From positions 186,001 through 250,000 of the forward strand of contig NZ_JAHCAP010000001.1 of assembly GCF_019634815.1 (NCBI RefSeq): a DNA stretch of 64,000 nucleotides, read 5' to 3'. The position numbers were made by a program, and so were the translations under genes. This document shows, piece by piece, positions 17,944 through 26,918 of the stretch. The DNA comes from Dokdonella sp. (GTDB lineage Bacteria > Pseudomonadota > Gammaproteobacteria > Xanthomonadales > Rhodanobacteraceae). Every line of letters begins with the position of its first letter. Positions within the stretch are counted from its first letter, which is position 1. The notes beneath the pieces are model-generated. The model had not been told where the DNA came from. It searched no databases and worked only from the letters and a program-made list of their open reading frames with translations.

Positions 17944-18230
17944 GCGGGGCAGCGCCACTGCCCGACGTGCCGCGCATCGACGCGCTCGCGCGGCAACTGG
18001 CGCTGACGCCGCATGAATTGCTGGCGCTGACCGGCCTTCTTGCCAATCATCCCGACGAACCGCTTGACGCCGCGCGTCTGGCACAGGCATTGGCTTGCCT
18101 GCGGCAGGCGCCGCAGCCGGCCGCAGCGGCGGCCGACTTGTTGAAGTTGGGGTGGAGCGCCTACGTGCACGACGATGTCGATCGCGCGCTGCCGTCGCTG
18201 TGGTCGTCCGCCTGCGTGGATCGCGACTGA
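17940..18230 (+). CDS. Small protein of unknown function in polysaccharide operon
   Basis: I do not recognise this 96-residue protein. It starts with a GTG overlapping the wzt stop (GTGTGA context) and ends one base before the next glycosyltransferase, so it is clearly part of the operon. It is soluble, mostly helical, rich in Leu and Ala (RQLALTPHELLALTGLLANH), with a HDDVDRALPSLW end. It has no signal peptide or membrane helix. A chaperone or adaptor role for the exporter or the large downstream transferase is possible but unsupported. Confidence 0.65.
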   Translation: MSGAAPLPDVPRIDALARQLALTPHELLALTGLLANHPDEPLDAARLAQALACLRQAPQPAAAAADLLKLGWSAYVHDDVDRALPSLWSSACVDRD

Positions 18231-18231
18231 G

Positions 18232-20850
18232 ATGCGCGGCGCGGCGCTCATCGTGCTCGCCTGGAACCAGTGGCCCACCACGCGCCGCTGCCTGGATTCG
18301 CTGCTCGCGACGCGACCGTTCGCCGCACGGGTGATCGTGGTCGACAATGGCAGCATCGACGAGACACCGCGCGAGCTCGCCGCCTACGCCGAACGCGTAC
18401 GCATCGTGAGCCTGCCCGTGAATCTGGGTTTCGTGCGCGGCATGAACGCCGGCATCGCCGCCGCCGATGCCGATGACGATGTGGTGCTGCTCAACAACGA
18501 CCTCGTGTTCAACCAACCCGACTGGCTCGAGCGACTGCGCGATGCTGCCTACGCCGCGCCCGACATCGGCATCGTCGGCTGCCGCCAGCGCGGCCCGCAG
18601 GAAAAACTCGTGCTCTATCACGCCGGCGGCTTCATCGAAGGCGAGGAGCTTTGGGGCCAGCAGACCGAATCGGGCAGCATGGAACGCGATGTCGCGCAGT
18701 ACGTGACGGCGCGGCGCGTGCAGCAAGTGGCTTTCGCGCTGGCCTATCTGCGCCGCGATTGCCTGCAACGCATCGGCTTGCTCGACGAGGCGTTCCACAG
18801 CTATTTCGAGGATACCGACTACTGCCTGCGCGCGGCAGCGGCCGGCATCGCCACCGTCAGCGCCGGTGCGGTCACGGTGCGGCACGATCAGCATGGTTCG
18901 ACCCGGGATGATGGCGGCTTCCGCCAAAGACTCTGGGCGGCCAGTCGCGCGACCTTTGCGGCGCGCTGGCAGGAACCGCTGCGCGCAATCCACCGCGGCG
19001 AAGTGCTGTGGCAGGGCTCGACCCGCGCGCCGTTCGCGCATGCGCATCTGGCGCGCCTGCTGGTGCGCCGGCTTGATGCGCGCGGTCTGCGAATGAGTTT
19101 CGCCGCGGTTGACGCCGAAGTCGCCGACCAGCAGGACCATCGTCTTGCGATCGCCACGCGCCGGCACTGGCCGACACCCGCCGACGCTGCCCTGGTGTGC
19201 GCCGATGGTGACTGCTTCCCGCAGGCGCGGGCGCGTCGGCGCCTGGCGCTGAGTTGGAGCGAATGGTCGCAGTTGCCTGCATCCTGGGTGCCCAATGCCA
19301 ACGCACTCGACCATCTGTTCGTGCCCGACGCCTTTCAGCGCGAAGTCTTCCTTCGTGCCGGGGTGCGTACGCCGATCGAGATCCTGCCACTGGGCGTCGA
19401 TGCCGATTACTGCCATCCCGCGGTGCCCGGCTTGCGCGATCCGCACGGGCGCTGCGTGTTCCTGTGCGTGATCGAAGACGAAGAGCGCGATGCGCCCGAA
19501 CGAGTGCTCGGCGCTTTCTGCGCCGCCTTTGCCCGTGATGCGCTAGTGCTGCTGCTGTTGCTGGTGCGCCCGATGCCCGGCGCGCAGGCACTCGCGCAGC
19601 GGCTCGAACGCCAGTGTGCGGGCGATCCACGCATCCGCGTGCGCGGCAACTGGATCTGGCCCTGGCATCAGCGTGCGCAACTGCTGCGCAGCGTCGACGT
19701 GTATCTGAGTGCGCGGCGGGGCGCTGGTTACGATCCACTGGCCGCCGATGCCCTTGCCTGCGCGGTGCAACTGATTGCCGGTGATTTCGGCAGCAATGGC
19801 GAACTCGCACGCCGACAGGGTTCGGCCCTGCCAACCAGGCCTTGCCGCGATGCGCGCAGCGGCTGCGATTGGGCCGAGGTCGATTTCGAGGCCTTGGTCG
19901 AGGCCATGCGCGCGGCGCAGCGACGCACGCGCGAGACGGCCGAAATCGAAGCCGCGGCGAAGGCCTTTGCGCGCGCGCATTCCATCGAGGCGAGCGCCGA
20001 CCAACTGGTCCGGCGCATCGAGGAACTGGCGGCCTTGCCACCGGCGCCGCCTGCGCCCACGCCGCATCGCCCGCTCGATCTGCAACGCCCACCCAGCGGC
20101 CAGCTTGTCGTGCTCGGCATGCACCGCTCGGGCACGTCCTGTGTCGCCGGCCTGATCGCACGCATGGGCGCACATGTCGGCCCGCAGCGCGATCTGCTCA
20201 TCGGCCCGGACAATCCGAAAGGCCATTACGAATCGGGCCGACTGCATGGCGCCTGCCTGCGCCGGCTGGGCGATGCGGGCGGCGACTGGCGCAATCCCCC
20301 TGCCGAGGCGCCAACCGCCGCGGTCGATCGCTTCCGCCATACAGTCGGCGCGCTGATCGACGAATTCGATGCGCAGCGGCCGTGGCTGTTCAAGGAGCCG
20401 CGCCTGTGCCTGCTTGCACGCGAACTGTTGCCCTTGCTCACGCGACCGCTGTTCGTGCATGTGACGCGCGATCCGCACAAGGTTGCCGCATCGCTGAGCG
20501 CGCGCGACCGCATGCACCCCGCGCAGGCGCTCGCGCTGTGGGAGCGCTACACGCGCGAAGCGTTTGCCGCCAGCGCCGGCTGGCCGCGCGTGCTGGTCGA
20601 TTACGACACGCTGTGTGCGCAGCCAATTGCCATCGCGCGCGAATTGTTCGAGCAATTGTGTGCGCAAGGTATCGAGGGCTTGAGCTGGCCCGGCGATGCG
20701 CAGGTGCTCGACTGGGTCGATGCACCGGCGCGAACATCGAACACGCCACTCGTCGCGATGACGTCTGCACAGCTCGCCTTGCAGGCCGCCATCGACGACC
20801 GCAGCATCCTCACGCACTACGACGCGCAAGCGCTGCGCGGAGCGGCCTGA
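18232..20850 (+). CDS. Three-domain glycosyltransferase/sulfotransferase
   Basis: The 872-residue protein joins three catalytic-type modules. Residues ~1-260 are a GT2 domain (ALIVLAWNQWPTTRRCLDSL; VIVVDNGSIDET; VVLLNNDLVF, DTDYCLRAA). Residues ~340-600 resemble a GT-B (GT4-like) fold, with PDAFQREVFLRAG and EILPLGVDADY. Residues ~625-850 form a sulfotransferase-like domain with the PAPS-binding loop GMHRSGTS at 629-636 and a 3'-phosphate motif (HVTRDPHKVAASLSARDRM). It has no membrane helix. It could extend a glycan and sulfate it. The downstream gene starts on its stop codon. Confidence 0.85.
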   Translation: MRGAALIVLAWNQWPTTRRCLDSLLATRPFAARVIVVDNGSIDETPRELAAYAERVRIVSLPVNLGFVRGMNAGIAAADADDDVVLLNNDLVFNQPDWLERLRDAAYAAPDIGIVGCRQRGPQEKLVLYHAGGFIEGEELWGQQTESGSMERDVAQYVTARRVQQVAFALAYLRRDCLQRIGLLDEAFHSYFEDTDYCLRAAAAGIATVSAGAVTVRHDQHGSTRDDGGFRQRLWAASRATFAARWQEPLRAIHRGEVLWQGSTRAPFAHAHLARLLVRRLDARGLRMSFAAVDAEVADQQDHRLAIATRRHWPTPADAALVCADGDCFPQARARRRLALSWSEWSQLPASWVPNANALDHLFVPDAFQREVFLRAGVRTPIEILPLGVDADYCHPAVPGLRDPHGRCVFLCVIEDEERDAPERVLGAFCAAFARDALVLLLLLVRPMPGAQALAQRLERQCAGDPRIRVRGNWIWPWHQRAQLLRSVDVYLSARRGAGYDPLAADALACAVQLIAGDFGSNGELARRQGSALPTRPCRDARSGCDWAEVDFEALVEAMRAAQRRTRETAEIEAAAKAFARAHSIEASADQLVRRIEELAALPPAPPAPTPHRPLDLQRPPSGQLVVLGMHRSGTSCVAGLIARMGAHVGPQRDLLIGPDNPKGHYESGRLHGACLRRLGDAGGDWRNPPAEAPTAAVDRFRHTVGALIDEFDAQRPWLFKEPRLCLLARELLPLLTRPLFVHVTRDPHKVAASLSARDRMHPAQALALWERYTREAFAASAGWPRVLVDYDTLCAQPIAIARELFEQLCAQGIEGLSWPGDAQVLDWVDAPARTSNTPLVAMTSAQLALQAAIDDRSILTHYDAQALRGAA

Positions 20851-22421
20851 TGTTCGGTTTCCTGCGCCGGCGGCCACGGCCGCAGTGGATCGCACCGCTG
20901 CAGGACGCGCGTTGGGATGGTAGTTGCCTGAACCTGCAGGCCGAGCCGGGCACGCCTCACCTTGCGATCGAACTCGATGGCAGTCACTTCGATACCGTGA
21001 GCTGCGCCGCCGATGGCTCGGCGCGCGTCGAGTTCGCGTTCGCGCCCAATGGCAAGGAAGGTCTGAGCGTCTTGCCTCGCAGCGGGCGCGATGGCGCCGC
21101 GCTGTCGAACATGCCTGCATACCTGCTGCCCGGACAGGCCGGGTTCGCCACCGCGCCGCCACGCACACGCGCCTTGCGCCGCGTCGCCGGGGGTGCGCGC
21201 CCGGTGTCCTTTGGCACCGATGTCGCCGCACCCACCGTGAGCATCGTGGTACCGGTTTTCAATGCGCCCGACCTCGTCGCGCGTTGCCTCGCCAGCGTGA
21301 TCGCGCACACCACCGGCAAGGCGCGCCTGATCCTCATCGACGATGCCAGCAGTGACGCGCAGATCGCGCCGCTGCTCGCTCGTTTCGGCCGCATTCCCGG
21401 CGTGCGCGTGCTGCGCAACGATCACAACCGCGGCTTCACCGCGACCGCCAATCGCGGCATCGCCGCAGCCGGCACCGACGATGTCGTGCTGCTCAACGCA
21501 GATACCGAAGTCGGGCCGAACTGGCTGCAAGGTCTGCGCCGCGCCGCGCTGGTCGAGTCGCGCGTGGCCACCGCGACTGCGGTGTCGGATAACGCCGGTG
21601 CTTTCTCGGTGCCCGAGCTCGAACAGGAAAATCCCGGGCCCGCAGCTTGGTCGCTCGAAGCCCGTGCACGCGCGCTGTGGCAACAGGCGGGCCTTGCCTA
21701 TCCGCAATTGCCGACCGGCAACGGTTTTTGCATGTACATCCGTCGCGGCGTGATCGACGCGGTCGGCGCACTCGACGAAGTCGCCTTCCCGCAAGGCTAC
21801 GGCGAGGAAAACGATCTCTGCCAACGTGCGGCGCAGGCGGGACTGGTCCATCTGATTGCAGGCAACGTCTACGTCGGCCACGCGCGCAGCGCCAGCTTCG
21901 GTGCGCAGCGTCGTGCCACGCTCGGCGCCGCCGGCATGGCGGTGCTGCGCGAGCGCTGGCCCGATTACGAGGCCGAGGTCGGCCGCAGCCTGCGCTCGTT
22001 CGCGCGCCGCGTGCTCGATTGGCGCGTGCGACGCGCATTTGCGGCGGCGACGGATTCCGGCTCACCGCGACCCCGTCTGCTTTGGGTCGGTGCCGGCGCG
22101 CCGCGCTGGAGCGATGCACAGGTCTGGAATCTGGTCGCCAACGACACCGAGAACGAATTGCTGGTCGACGGCGAAGTCATCGCGGCCAATACCTGGCAGG
22201 CGCACGATCCCGAGCCGTCCTACCGCGCGCTGTGGGACTGGCTGCAGGTGTTCGCGTTCGAGGCCTTGCTGGTTGCCCGCGCCGGTGACAGCGTTGCCGA
22301 GATTCTCGCCCGTCTGCTCGACATTCCCGTGCTTGTGGTTGCGCAGCCCTTTGCCGCAAGCGCGCGGGAAGCCCTCGCCGCCGGCATTGCATCGACGCGC
22401 AGTTTCCAGGAGAGCTTATGA
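20850..22421 (+). CDS. GT2 family glycosyltransferase with flanking extensions
   Basis: The 523-residue protein has a GT2 core at about residues 130-390 (SIVVPVFNAPDLVARCLASV, LILIDDASSDAQ, VVLLNADTEV, and YGEENDLCQRAA). The first ~120 residues form a separate beta-rich region, and the last ~120 look like a small Rossmann-like domain (RLLWVGAGAPRWSDAQVWN...). Related rhamnosyl- and galactosyltransferases share the GT2 core. The ATG at 20850 shares one base with the preceding stop. It is coupled to the dehydratase gene by a four-base overlap. Donor and acceptor sugars are unknown. Confidence 0.85.
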   Translation: MFGFLRRRPRPQWIAPLQDARWDGSCLNLQAEPGTPHLAIELDGSHFDTVSCAADGSARVEFAFAPNGKEGLSVLPRSGRDGAALSNMPAYLLPGQAGFATAPPRTRALRRVAGGARPVSFGTDVAAPTVSIVVPVFNAPDLVARCLASVIAHTTGKARLILIDDASSDAQIAPLLARFGRIPGVRVLRNDHNRGFTATANRGIAAAGTDDVVLLNADTEVGPNWLQGLRRAALVESRVATATAVSDNAGAFSVPELEQENPGPAAWSLEARARALWQQAGLAYPQLPTGNGFCMYIRRGVIDAVGALDEVAFPQGYGEENDLCQRAAQAGLVHLIAGNVYVGHARSASFGAQRRATLGAAGMAVLRERWPDYEAEVGRSLRSFARRVLDWRVRRAFAAATDSGSPRPRLLWVGAGAPRWSDAQVWNLVANDTENELLVDGEVIAANTWQAHDPEPSYRALWDWLQVFAFEALLVARAGDSVAEILARLLDIPVLVVAQPFAASAREALAAGIASTRSFQESL

Positions 22422-23461
22422 GCTGGTCCCTGCGTCACGCCCTCGTCACCGGCATCAGCGGACAGGATGGCGCCCTGCTCGCCGCGCACCTGCTTGCGCG
22501 CGGCGTCGCCGTGACCGGCACTCAGCGCCCCGGCCGCACGCTCGATGACTGGCGCCTGCGCGAACTGTGCATCGCCGATGATTCGCGCTTGCGCATCGTT
22601 GCGCTCGATCCCACCGATGGCGGCGCCTGTGCGGAGCTGATCGGCGCGGGCGCATTCGATGCGGTGTTCCATCTTGCCGGCCAGTCGCGCGTGGCAGAGT
22701 CCTTCCGCGATCCGCTCGGCAGCCTCGCGGCCAATGGCCGCAGCACGGTCCACCTGCTCGAAGCGCTGCGCCTGCACGCGCCGCAGACGCGTCTGGTGCT
22801 CGCCGCGAGCGCCGAGATCTTCGGCGCGCCGGCGCAGGCACCGCAGGATGAAGGCACGCCGCTGGCCGCGCGCTCGCCCTATGGCGTCTCCAAACTGCTC
22901 GCCCACGCCAGTGTCGCCGCCTGGCGCGCGAGTTACGGCCTGCACGCGTCCAGCGCGATCCTGTTCAACCACGAATCGAGCTTGCGTGACGAAGCCTTCG
23001 TGACGCGCAAGATCACGCTCGGCGTCGCCCGCATCGCGCGCGGACTCGAGTCCGGGATCGTGCTCGGCAACCTCGATGCGAAACGCGATTTCGGTTATGC
23101 ATCCGATTTCGTCGCCGCGATGGCGGCGATGGCGCAGCGTGAGTCGGCCGACGACTACGTGCTCGCCACCGGCCATGCCGCGAGCATCCGCGAGTTCGCC
23201 GGCGCGGCATTCGCCGCGGTCGGCTGCGCGCTCGACTGGCGGGGCCGCGGCGTCGAGGAAGTCGGCGTCGATCGCGCCAGCGGCGTGATTCGCGTGCGCA
23301 TCGACGGCAGCCTGTTGCGCCCCTTCGATGCACCGCTGCTGGTCGGCAACGCGGCCAAGGCACGCGCCGCGCTTGGTTTCACGCCCTCACTCGATCTCGC
23401 CGCGCTCGCACGCACGATGGTCGAAGCCGATCTCGCCCGGCTCGATGCCGGCAGTGCATGA
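22418..23461 (+). CDS. GDP-mannose 4,6-dehydratase-like SDR epimerase
   Basis: The 347-residue extended SDR protein resembles GDP-mannose 4,6-dehydratase, which makes the precursor of GDP-rhamnose, GDP-fucose and related sugars. It has TGISGQDGALLA, HLAGQSRVAESF, YGVSKLLAH and LFNHESSLRDEAFVTRKIT. In canonical Gmd the last motif is NHESPRRG, so the PRR part is changed here, and the region around DFGYASDFVAAM is shorter than usual. The Ser-Ala-Glu before IFG replaces the usual Thr-Ser-Glu. Substrate may be a different NDP-sugar. It overlaps the genes on both sides by four bases. Confidence 0.75.
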   Translation: MSWSLRHALVTGISGQDGALLAAHLLARGVAVTGTQRPGRTLDDWRLRELCIADDSRLRIVALDPTDGGACAELIGAGAFDAVFHLAGQSRVAESFRDPLGSLAANGRSTVHLLEALRLHAPQTRLVLAASAEIFGAPAQAPQDEGTPLAARSPYGVSKLLAHASVAAWRASYGLHASSAILFNHESSLRDEAFVTRKITLGVARIARGLESGIVLGNLDAKRDFGYASDFVAAMAAMAQRESADDYVLATGHAASIREFAGAAFAAVGCALDWRGRGVEEVGVDRASGVIRVRIDGSLLRPFDAPLLVGNAAKARAALGFTPSLDLAALARTMVEADLARLDAGSA

Positions 23462-24606
23462 AAGTCGTCTTCAACGTCGATGCGATCACCGCGCCACTGA
23501 CCGGGATCGGGCGCTACGCGCTCGAACTCGCACGCGGTCTCGCGCGGCACCAGGCGATCGAGGACCTGCGCCTGTACTCGGCCTATCAGTGGGTCGATGA
23601 TCCCGCGCATGCATTGAGCGCCAATCGCACGATCGCGGCGGTGCGGCGCCATGTGCCGTTCAAGGCCGCTGCGCTGGAACTGTATTCGCTGCTGCGCTCG
23701 GGGCTGTTCCGCCTGCACACGCGCACACTCCACGGCTATCTGCTGCACACGCCCAATTATGTGCTGATGCCCTTCGACGGGCCTGCGTTCACCACGATCC
23801 ACGACCTGTCGTGGCTGAACTTTCCGCAGGCACATCCGCGCGAGCGCGTGCGCTTTCTCGAACGCCACCTGCCGCGCACGCTCGAGCAAGCGGCCTGCGT
23901 GCTCACCGATTCGCAATTCATTGCCGACGAGATCGTGGGCAAGCTCGCGCTGCCGCGGCAGAAACTGCGCGTGGTGCCGCTGGGCGTGGATGGGCGCTTC
24001 CGGGCACAGCCGCGCGCGGCGTTGTTGCCGGTGCTGTCACGCTACGGCCTCGCCGACGAGGCCTATCTGCTCACCGTGGCCACACAGGAGCCACGCAAGA
24101 ATCTGGTGCGCCTGCTGCGCGCCCATGCCGCGTTGCCGGCCGCGCTGCGTGCGCGGCATCGCCTCGTGATCGCGGGGGGACGCGGCTGGCTCAATGCCGA
24201 TCTGGAACGCGAGATCGCGCCGCTGGAAGCCTGCGGGCAGGTGCGGCGGCTTGGCTATGTCGATGAGACCGACCTGCCGGCGCTGTACGCGGGCGCATAT
24301 GCGTTCGCCTTCCCCTCGCTCTACGAAGGTTTCGGCCTGCCCGTGCTCGAAGCCTTCGCCAGCGGCGTGCCGAGTCTGACCTCGAGCGGCTCATCGCTCG
24401 CCGAGATCGCACGCGACACGGCCGGGGAGATCGCGCTGTGCATCGAGGCCACCGACGAGGGGGCCTTGCGCGATGGTTTGCGACGCCTGCTCGAGGATGA
24501 CGGGTGGCGCGCGCAGGCGATCCCGCGCGGGATCGCCCATGCCAGCGGCTTCACCTGGTCGGCCTGCGTCGATGCAACGGTCGAGGCCTACCGCAGTTTC
24601 ACTTGA
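23458..24606 (+). CDS. GT4 family glycosyltransferase
   Basis: The 382-residue protein is a GT-B fold transferase of the GT4 family, probably adding mannose or rhamnose to the exported glycan. It has the N-terminal glycine loop PLTGIGRYALELARGL, LHTPNYVLMPF, the linker motif VVPLGVDGRFRA, TVATQEPRKNL and the C-terminal FPSLYEGFGLPVLEAFASG nucleotide-sugar signature. It is the last gene of the cluster and ends six bases before the convergent DUF937 gene, so no long terminator is present. Confidence 0.88.
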   Translation: MKVVFNVDAITAPLTGIGRYALELARGLARHQAIEDLRLYSAYQWVDDPAHALSANRTIAAVRRHVPFKAAALELYSLLRSGLFRLHTRTLHGYLLHTPNYVLMPFDGPAFTTIHDLSWLNFPQAHPRERVRFLERHLPRTLEQAACVLTDSQFIADEIVGKLALPRQKLRVVPLGVDGRFRAQPRAALLPVLSRYGLADEAYLLTVATQEPRKNLVRLLRAHAALPAALRARHRLVIAGGRGWLNADLEREIAPLEACGQVRRLGYVDETDLPALYAGAYAFAFPSLYEGFGLPVLEAFASGVPSLTSSGSSLAEIARDTAGEIALCIEATDEGALRDGLRRLLEDDGWRAQAIPRGIAHASGFTWSACVDATVEAYRSFT

Positions 24607-24612
24607 AAGTGG

Positions 24613-25200
24613 TCAAGTGCGGCCGCGGCTGCCGAGAAACTGCGAACCGAGCTTGAACACGTCGGACAGGCCGAAACTGCCGTCGCCATCCTGGTCGAGC
24701 ACCGAACCGAGCAGGCCGCCATGCTGACCCTGGCCCAAGCCCTGCAATTCGCGACCGAGCATGCCGCCGAGGCCGCCGGCATCCAGGCCCTGCTGCTGCT
24801 GCGCACGGCCCAGCGCGCCCATCACCAGCGGCGCAAGCATCGCCATCAAGGCGCCGGCATTGGCGCCGCCGATGCCGCTGGCTTGGCCGACCTGTTGCGC
24901 CGCCTGCTCCTGACGCTTGCCGAAAATATGGCCAAGGATCGCATCACCCTGACCGCCGCCGCCGAGCACGTTGCCGAGTATCGCGCCCAAATCATTGCCG
25001 GTGTGCGCGCCAAGCGCATTGCTGAGCGCATTGGCGCCGGCATCACTCGACGCATTGCGGGCAAGGCCGCCGACCACCACCGGCAAGGCCTGTGCAATCG
25101 CCGATTGCGCCTGTCCGGGGTCGATGCCGAGCTGGCTGGCAATCTTCTGCACGCTGGACGGGTCGAGCTGGCTGAGGATTTGATTGGTGAAGTCGCTCAT
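24613..25200 (-). CDS. YidB-like DUF937 protein
   Basis: The 195-residue protein matches the DUF937/YidB group, whose function is not established. It opens with a helical domain (ILSQLDPSSVQKIASQLGID) that gives way to Gly/Ala/Gln-rich repeats (GLDAGGLGGMLGRELQGLGQGQ) and ends with a DQDGDGSFGLSDVF segment that resembles a single EF-hand or dockerin-like calcium loop. It has no signal peptide. ATG at 25200. Upstream, the 253 bp to the HPt gene on the other strand hold no gene that I can see. Confidence 0.75.
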   Translation of the reverse strand: MSDFTNQILSQLDPSSVQKIASQLGIDPGQAQSAIAQALPVVVGGLARNASSDAGANALSNALGAHTGNDLGAILGNVLGGGGQGDAILGHIFGKRQEQAAQQVGQASGIGGANAGALMAMLAPLVMGALGRAQQQQGLDAGGLGGMLGRELQGLGQGQHGGLLGSVLDQDGDGSFGLSDVFKLGSQFLGSRGRT

Positions 25201-25453
25201 TTCGGGTTTCCTCGTTCGAATCGGGTGGGCAACCACGCCCCAAGGGCATGCGCGACAGGCGCTCGACGGCCTTGCGTGCCGCAGCGAGGCAGTTGTCGGA
25301 GGTTTGCGGCCGATCATACGCGCAGCCTGCGCACGCGCCGCATGCAGTTGCCCTGCGGACACGAAAATTCATGGTCTTGCGCAGTCTCGTCAAACTTTGT
25401 CACGCCGCGGAAACAGCGGCGTTCTTGCGCATTTTCGGGGCTATATTGGCGCC

Positions 25454-25807
25454 ATGCTGATGGTGTGGAATCGAACCTTGACCGGCAACGACCCGCAGAT
25501 CGAAGCCCTGTGTCGTCGCTACATCGCCTCACTCGGCGACAAGCGCGCAGCGCTGGAATCGGCGTGGCGAGGCTGTCGCCCAGACGGTGACCGGGACGCA
25601 GGCTTGCGTGAGCTGGCCGCACTCGCCCATCGCCTGGCCGGATCGGCCGGCTCCTACGGCTTCGATGAATTGGGCCTGCAGGCACGCAATGTCGACCGTA
25701 TCGCGAGCAACCTGCTTGCCAACGCGGCCCATCCCGACGGCCGCCATCTTGCGCACGAAGTGGCCACCTTGTTTGCTGCGATCGATTCGGCGCGAAGCCA
25801 GCGCTGA
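25454..25807 (+). CDS. Stand-alone HPt phosphotransfer protein
   Basis: HPt domains relay phosphate between receiver domains in multistep phosphorelays. The 117-residue protein is a single domain with the phosphorylatable His59 in LAALAHRLAGSAGSYGF, followed by LGLQARNVDRI as in the four-helix bundle. The frame is open for 90 codons upstream, but ATG 25454 gives the family length. No histidine kinase or response regulator lies nearby, so it is an orphan module whose partners are elsewhere. Confidence 0.82.
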   Translation: MLMVWNRTLTGNDPQIEALCRRYIASLGDKRAALESAWRGCRPDGDRDAGLRELAALAHRLAGSAGSYGFDELGLQARNVDRIASNLLANAAHPDGRHLAHEVATLFAAIDSARSQR

Positions 25808-25937
25808 TTTGTCCGCCGGCCGCAGGAAACGAGCCTGCGTTGCCATCCCGGCCAAGCCGATCAGGTGACGGAATTGGCCGATTCACCGAGAATGCGTGTC
25901 TCCCGCGCGGCACTGCGCGGCTCACGGATCACTCAGC

Positions 25938-26858
25938 ATGCACAGCAAACCCGCGATTTCCCTGATCGGCGCACCCACCGACATTGGCGCCGCCGATCGC
26001 GGTGCCTCTATGGGTCCGGAGGCGCTGCGCGTCGCCGGCCTCGGCAGCGCGCTGGCCGCACGCGGCCATGATGTGATCGACCGCGGCAATGTCACCGGTC
26101 CGATCAACCCCTGGCAGCCGCCCAGCGACGGCTATCGCCATCTCGCGCAAGTGGTGGCATGGAATCAGGCAGTGATGGAAGCGGTCAGCAAGGAACTTGC
26201 AGCCAAGCGCCTGCCGATCATGCTCGGTGGCGACCATTGCCTGGCGATCGGTTCGATCAGCGCCGTGGCCCGGCATTGCCGCAGTCAGGGCAAGCGCCTG
26301 ACCGTGCTCTGGCTCGATGCGCACGCCGATTTCAACACCGCCTCGATCACGCCTTCGGGCAACATCCACGGCATGCCGGTGGCCTGCCTGTGCGGATTCG
26401 GACCGAATGCGCTCACCGAGCTGGGCGGCGACGCACCCCAGCTCGAGCCCGGCCAGATCCGCCAGATCGGCATCCGCTCGGTGGACCTCGACGAGAAGCG
26501 GCTCGTGCATGATGTCGGCCTGGACATTTACGACATGCGCTACATCGACGAGGTCGGCATGCGCCGGGTGATGGAAGAAGCATTGCGCGGCCTCGGCGAC
26601 AACAGTCACCTGCACGTGAGTTTCGATGTCGACTTCCTCGACCCCTCGATCGCGCCGGGCGTGGGTACGACCGTGCCCGGCGGCCCGACCTATCGCGAAG
26701 CGCAACTGTGCATGGAAATGATTGCCGACTGCGGACGCCTCGGTTCACTCGACATCGTCGAACTCAATCCCGCGCTGGACACTCGCAACCGGACGGCCAT
26801 TCTCGCGGTCGATCTGGTTGAAAGCCTGTTTGGCAAGTCGACCCTGATGCGCGATTGA
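25938..26858 (+). CDS. rocF: Arginase
   Basis: Arginase hydrolyses arginine to ornithine and urea using a binuclear manganese centre. The 306-residue protein has GGDHCLAIGSISAV, WLDAHADFNT, HGMPVACLCG and SFDVDFLDPSIAPG, which carry the metal ligands of the family. ATG 25938 gives MHSKPAISLIGAPTDIG, the normal N-terminus; an upstream GTG or ATG would add 14 poorly conserved residues. It stands 60 bp ahead of an amidohydrolase on the same strand and the pair may be co-transcribed. Confidence 0.92.
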   Translation: MHSKPAISLIGAPTDIGAADRGASMGPEALRVAGLGSALAARGHDVIDRGNVTGPINPWQPPSDGYRHLAQVVAWNQAVMEAVSKELAAKRLPIMLGGDHCLAIGSISAVARHCRSQGKRLTVLWLDAHADFNTASITPSGNIHGMPVACLCGFGPNALTELGGDAPQLEPGQIRQIGIRSVDLDEKRLVHDVGLDIYDMRYIDEVGMRRVMEEALRGLGDNSHLHVSFDVDFLDPSIAPGVGTTVPGGPTYREAQLCMEMIADCGRLGSLDIVELNPALDTRNRTAILAVDLVESLFGKSTLMRD

Positions 26859-26918
26859 ACGGGACACCTGAAGTGCCCCGCGACCATCGCCCGCACGCCA
26901 CTGCCTGAAGGTCACACC

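Noticed and set aside
17482..19446. Long minus-strand frame opposite the exporter ATPase and the transferase
   Set aside because: Composition is that of a shadow frame; no motifs or signal are seen.
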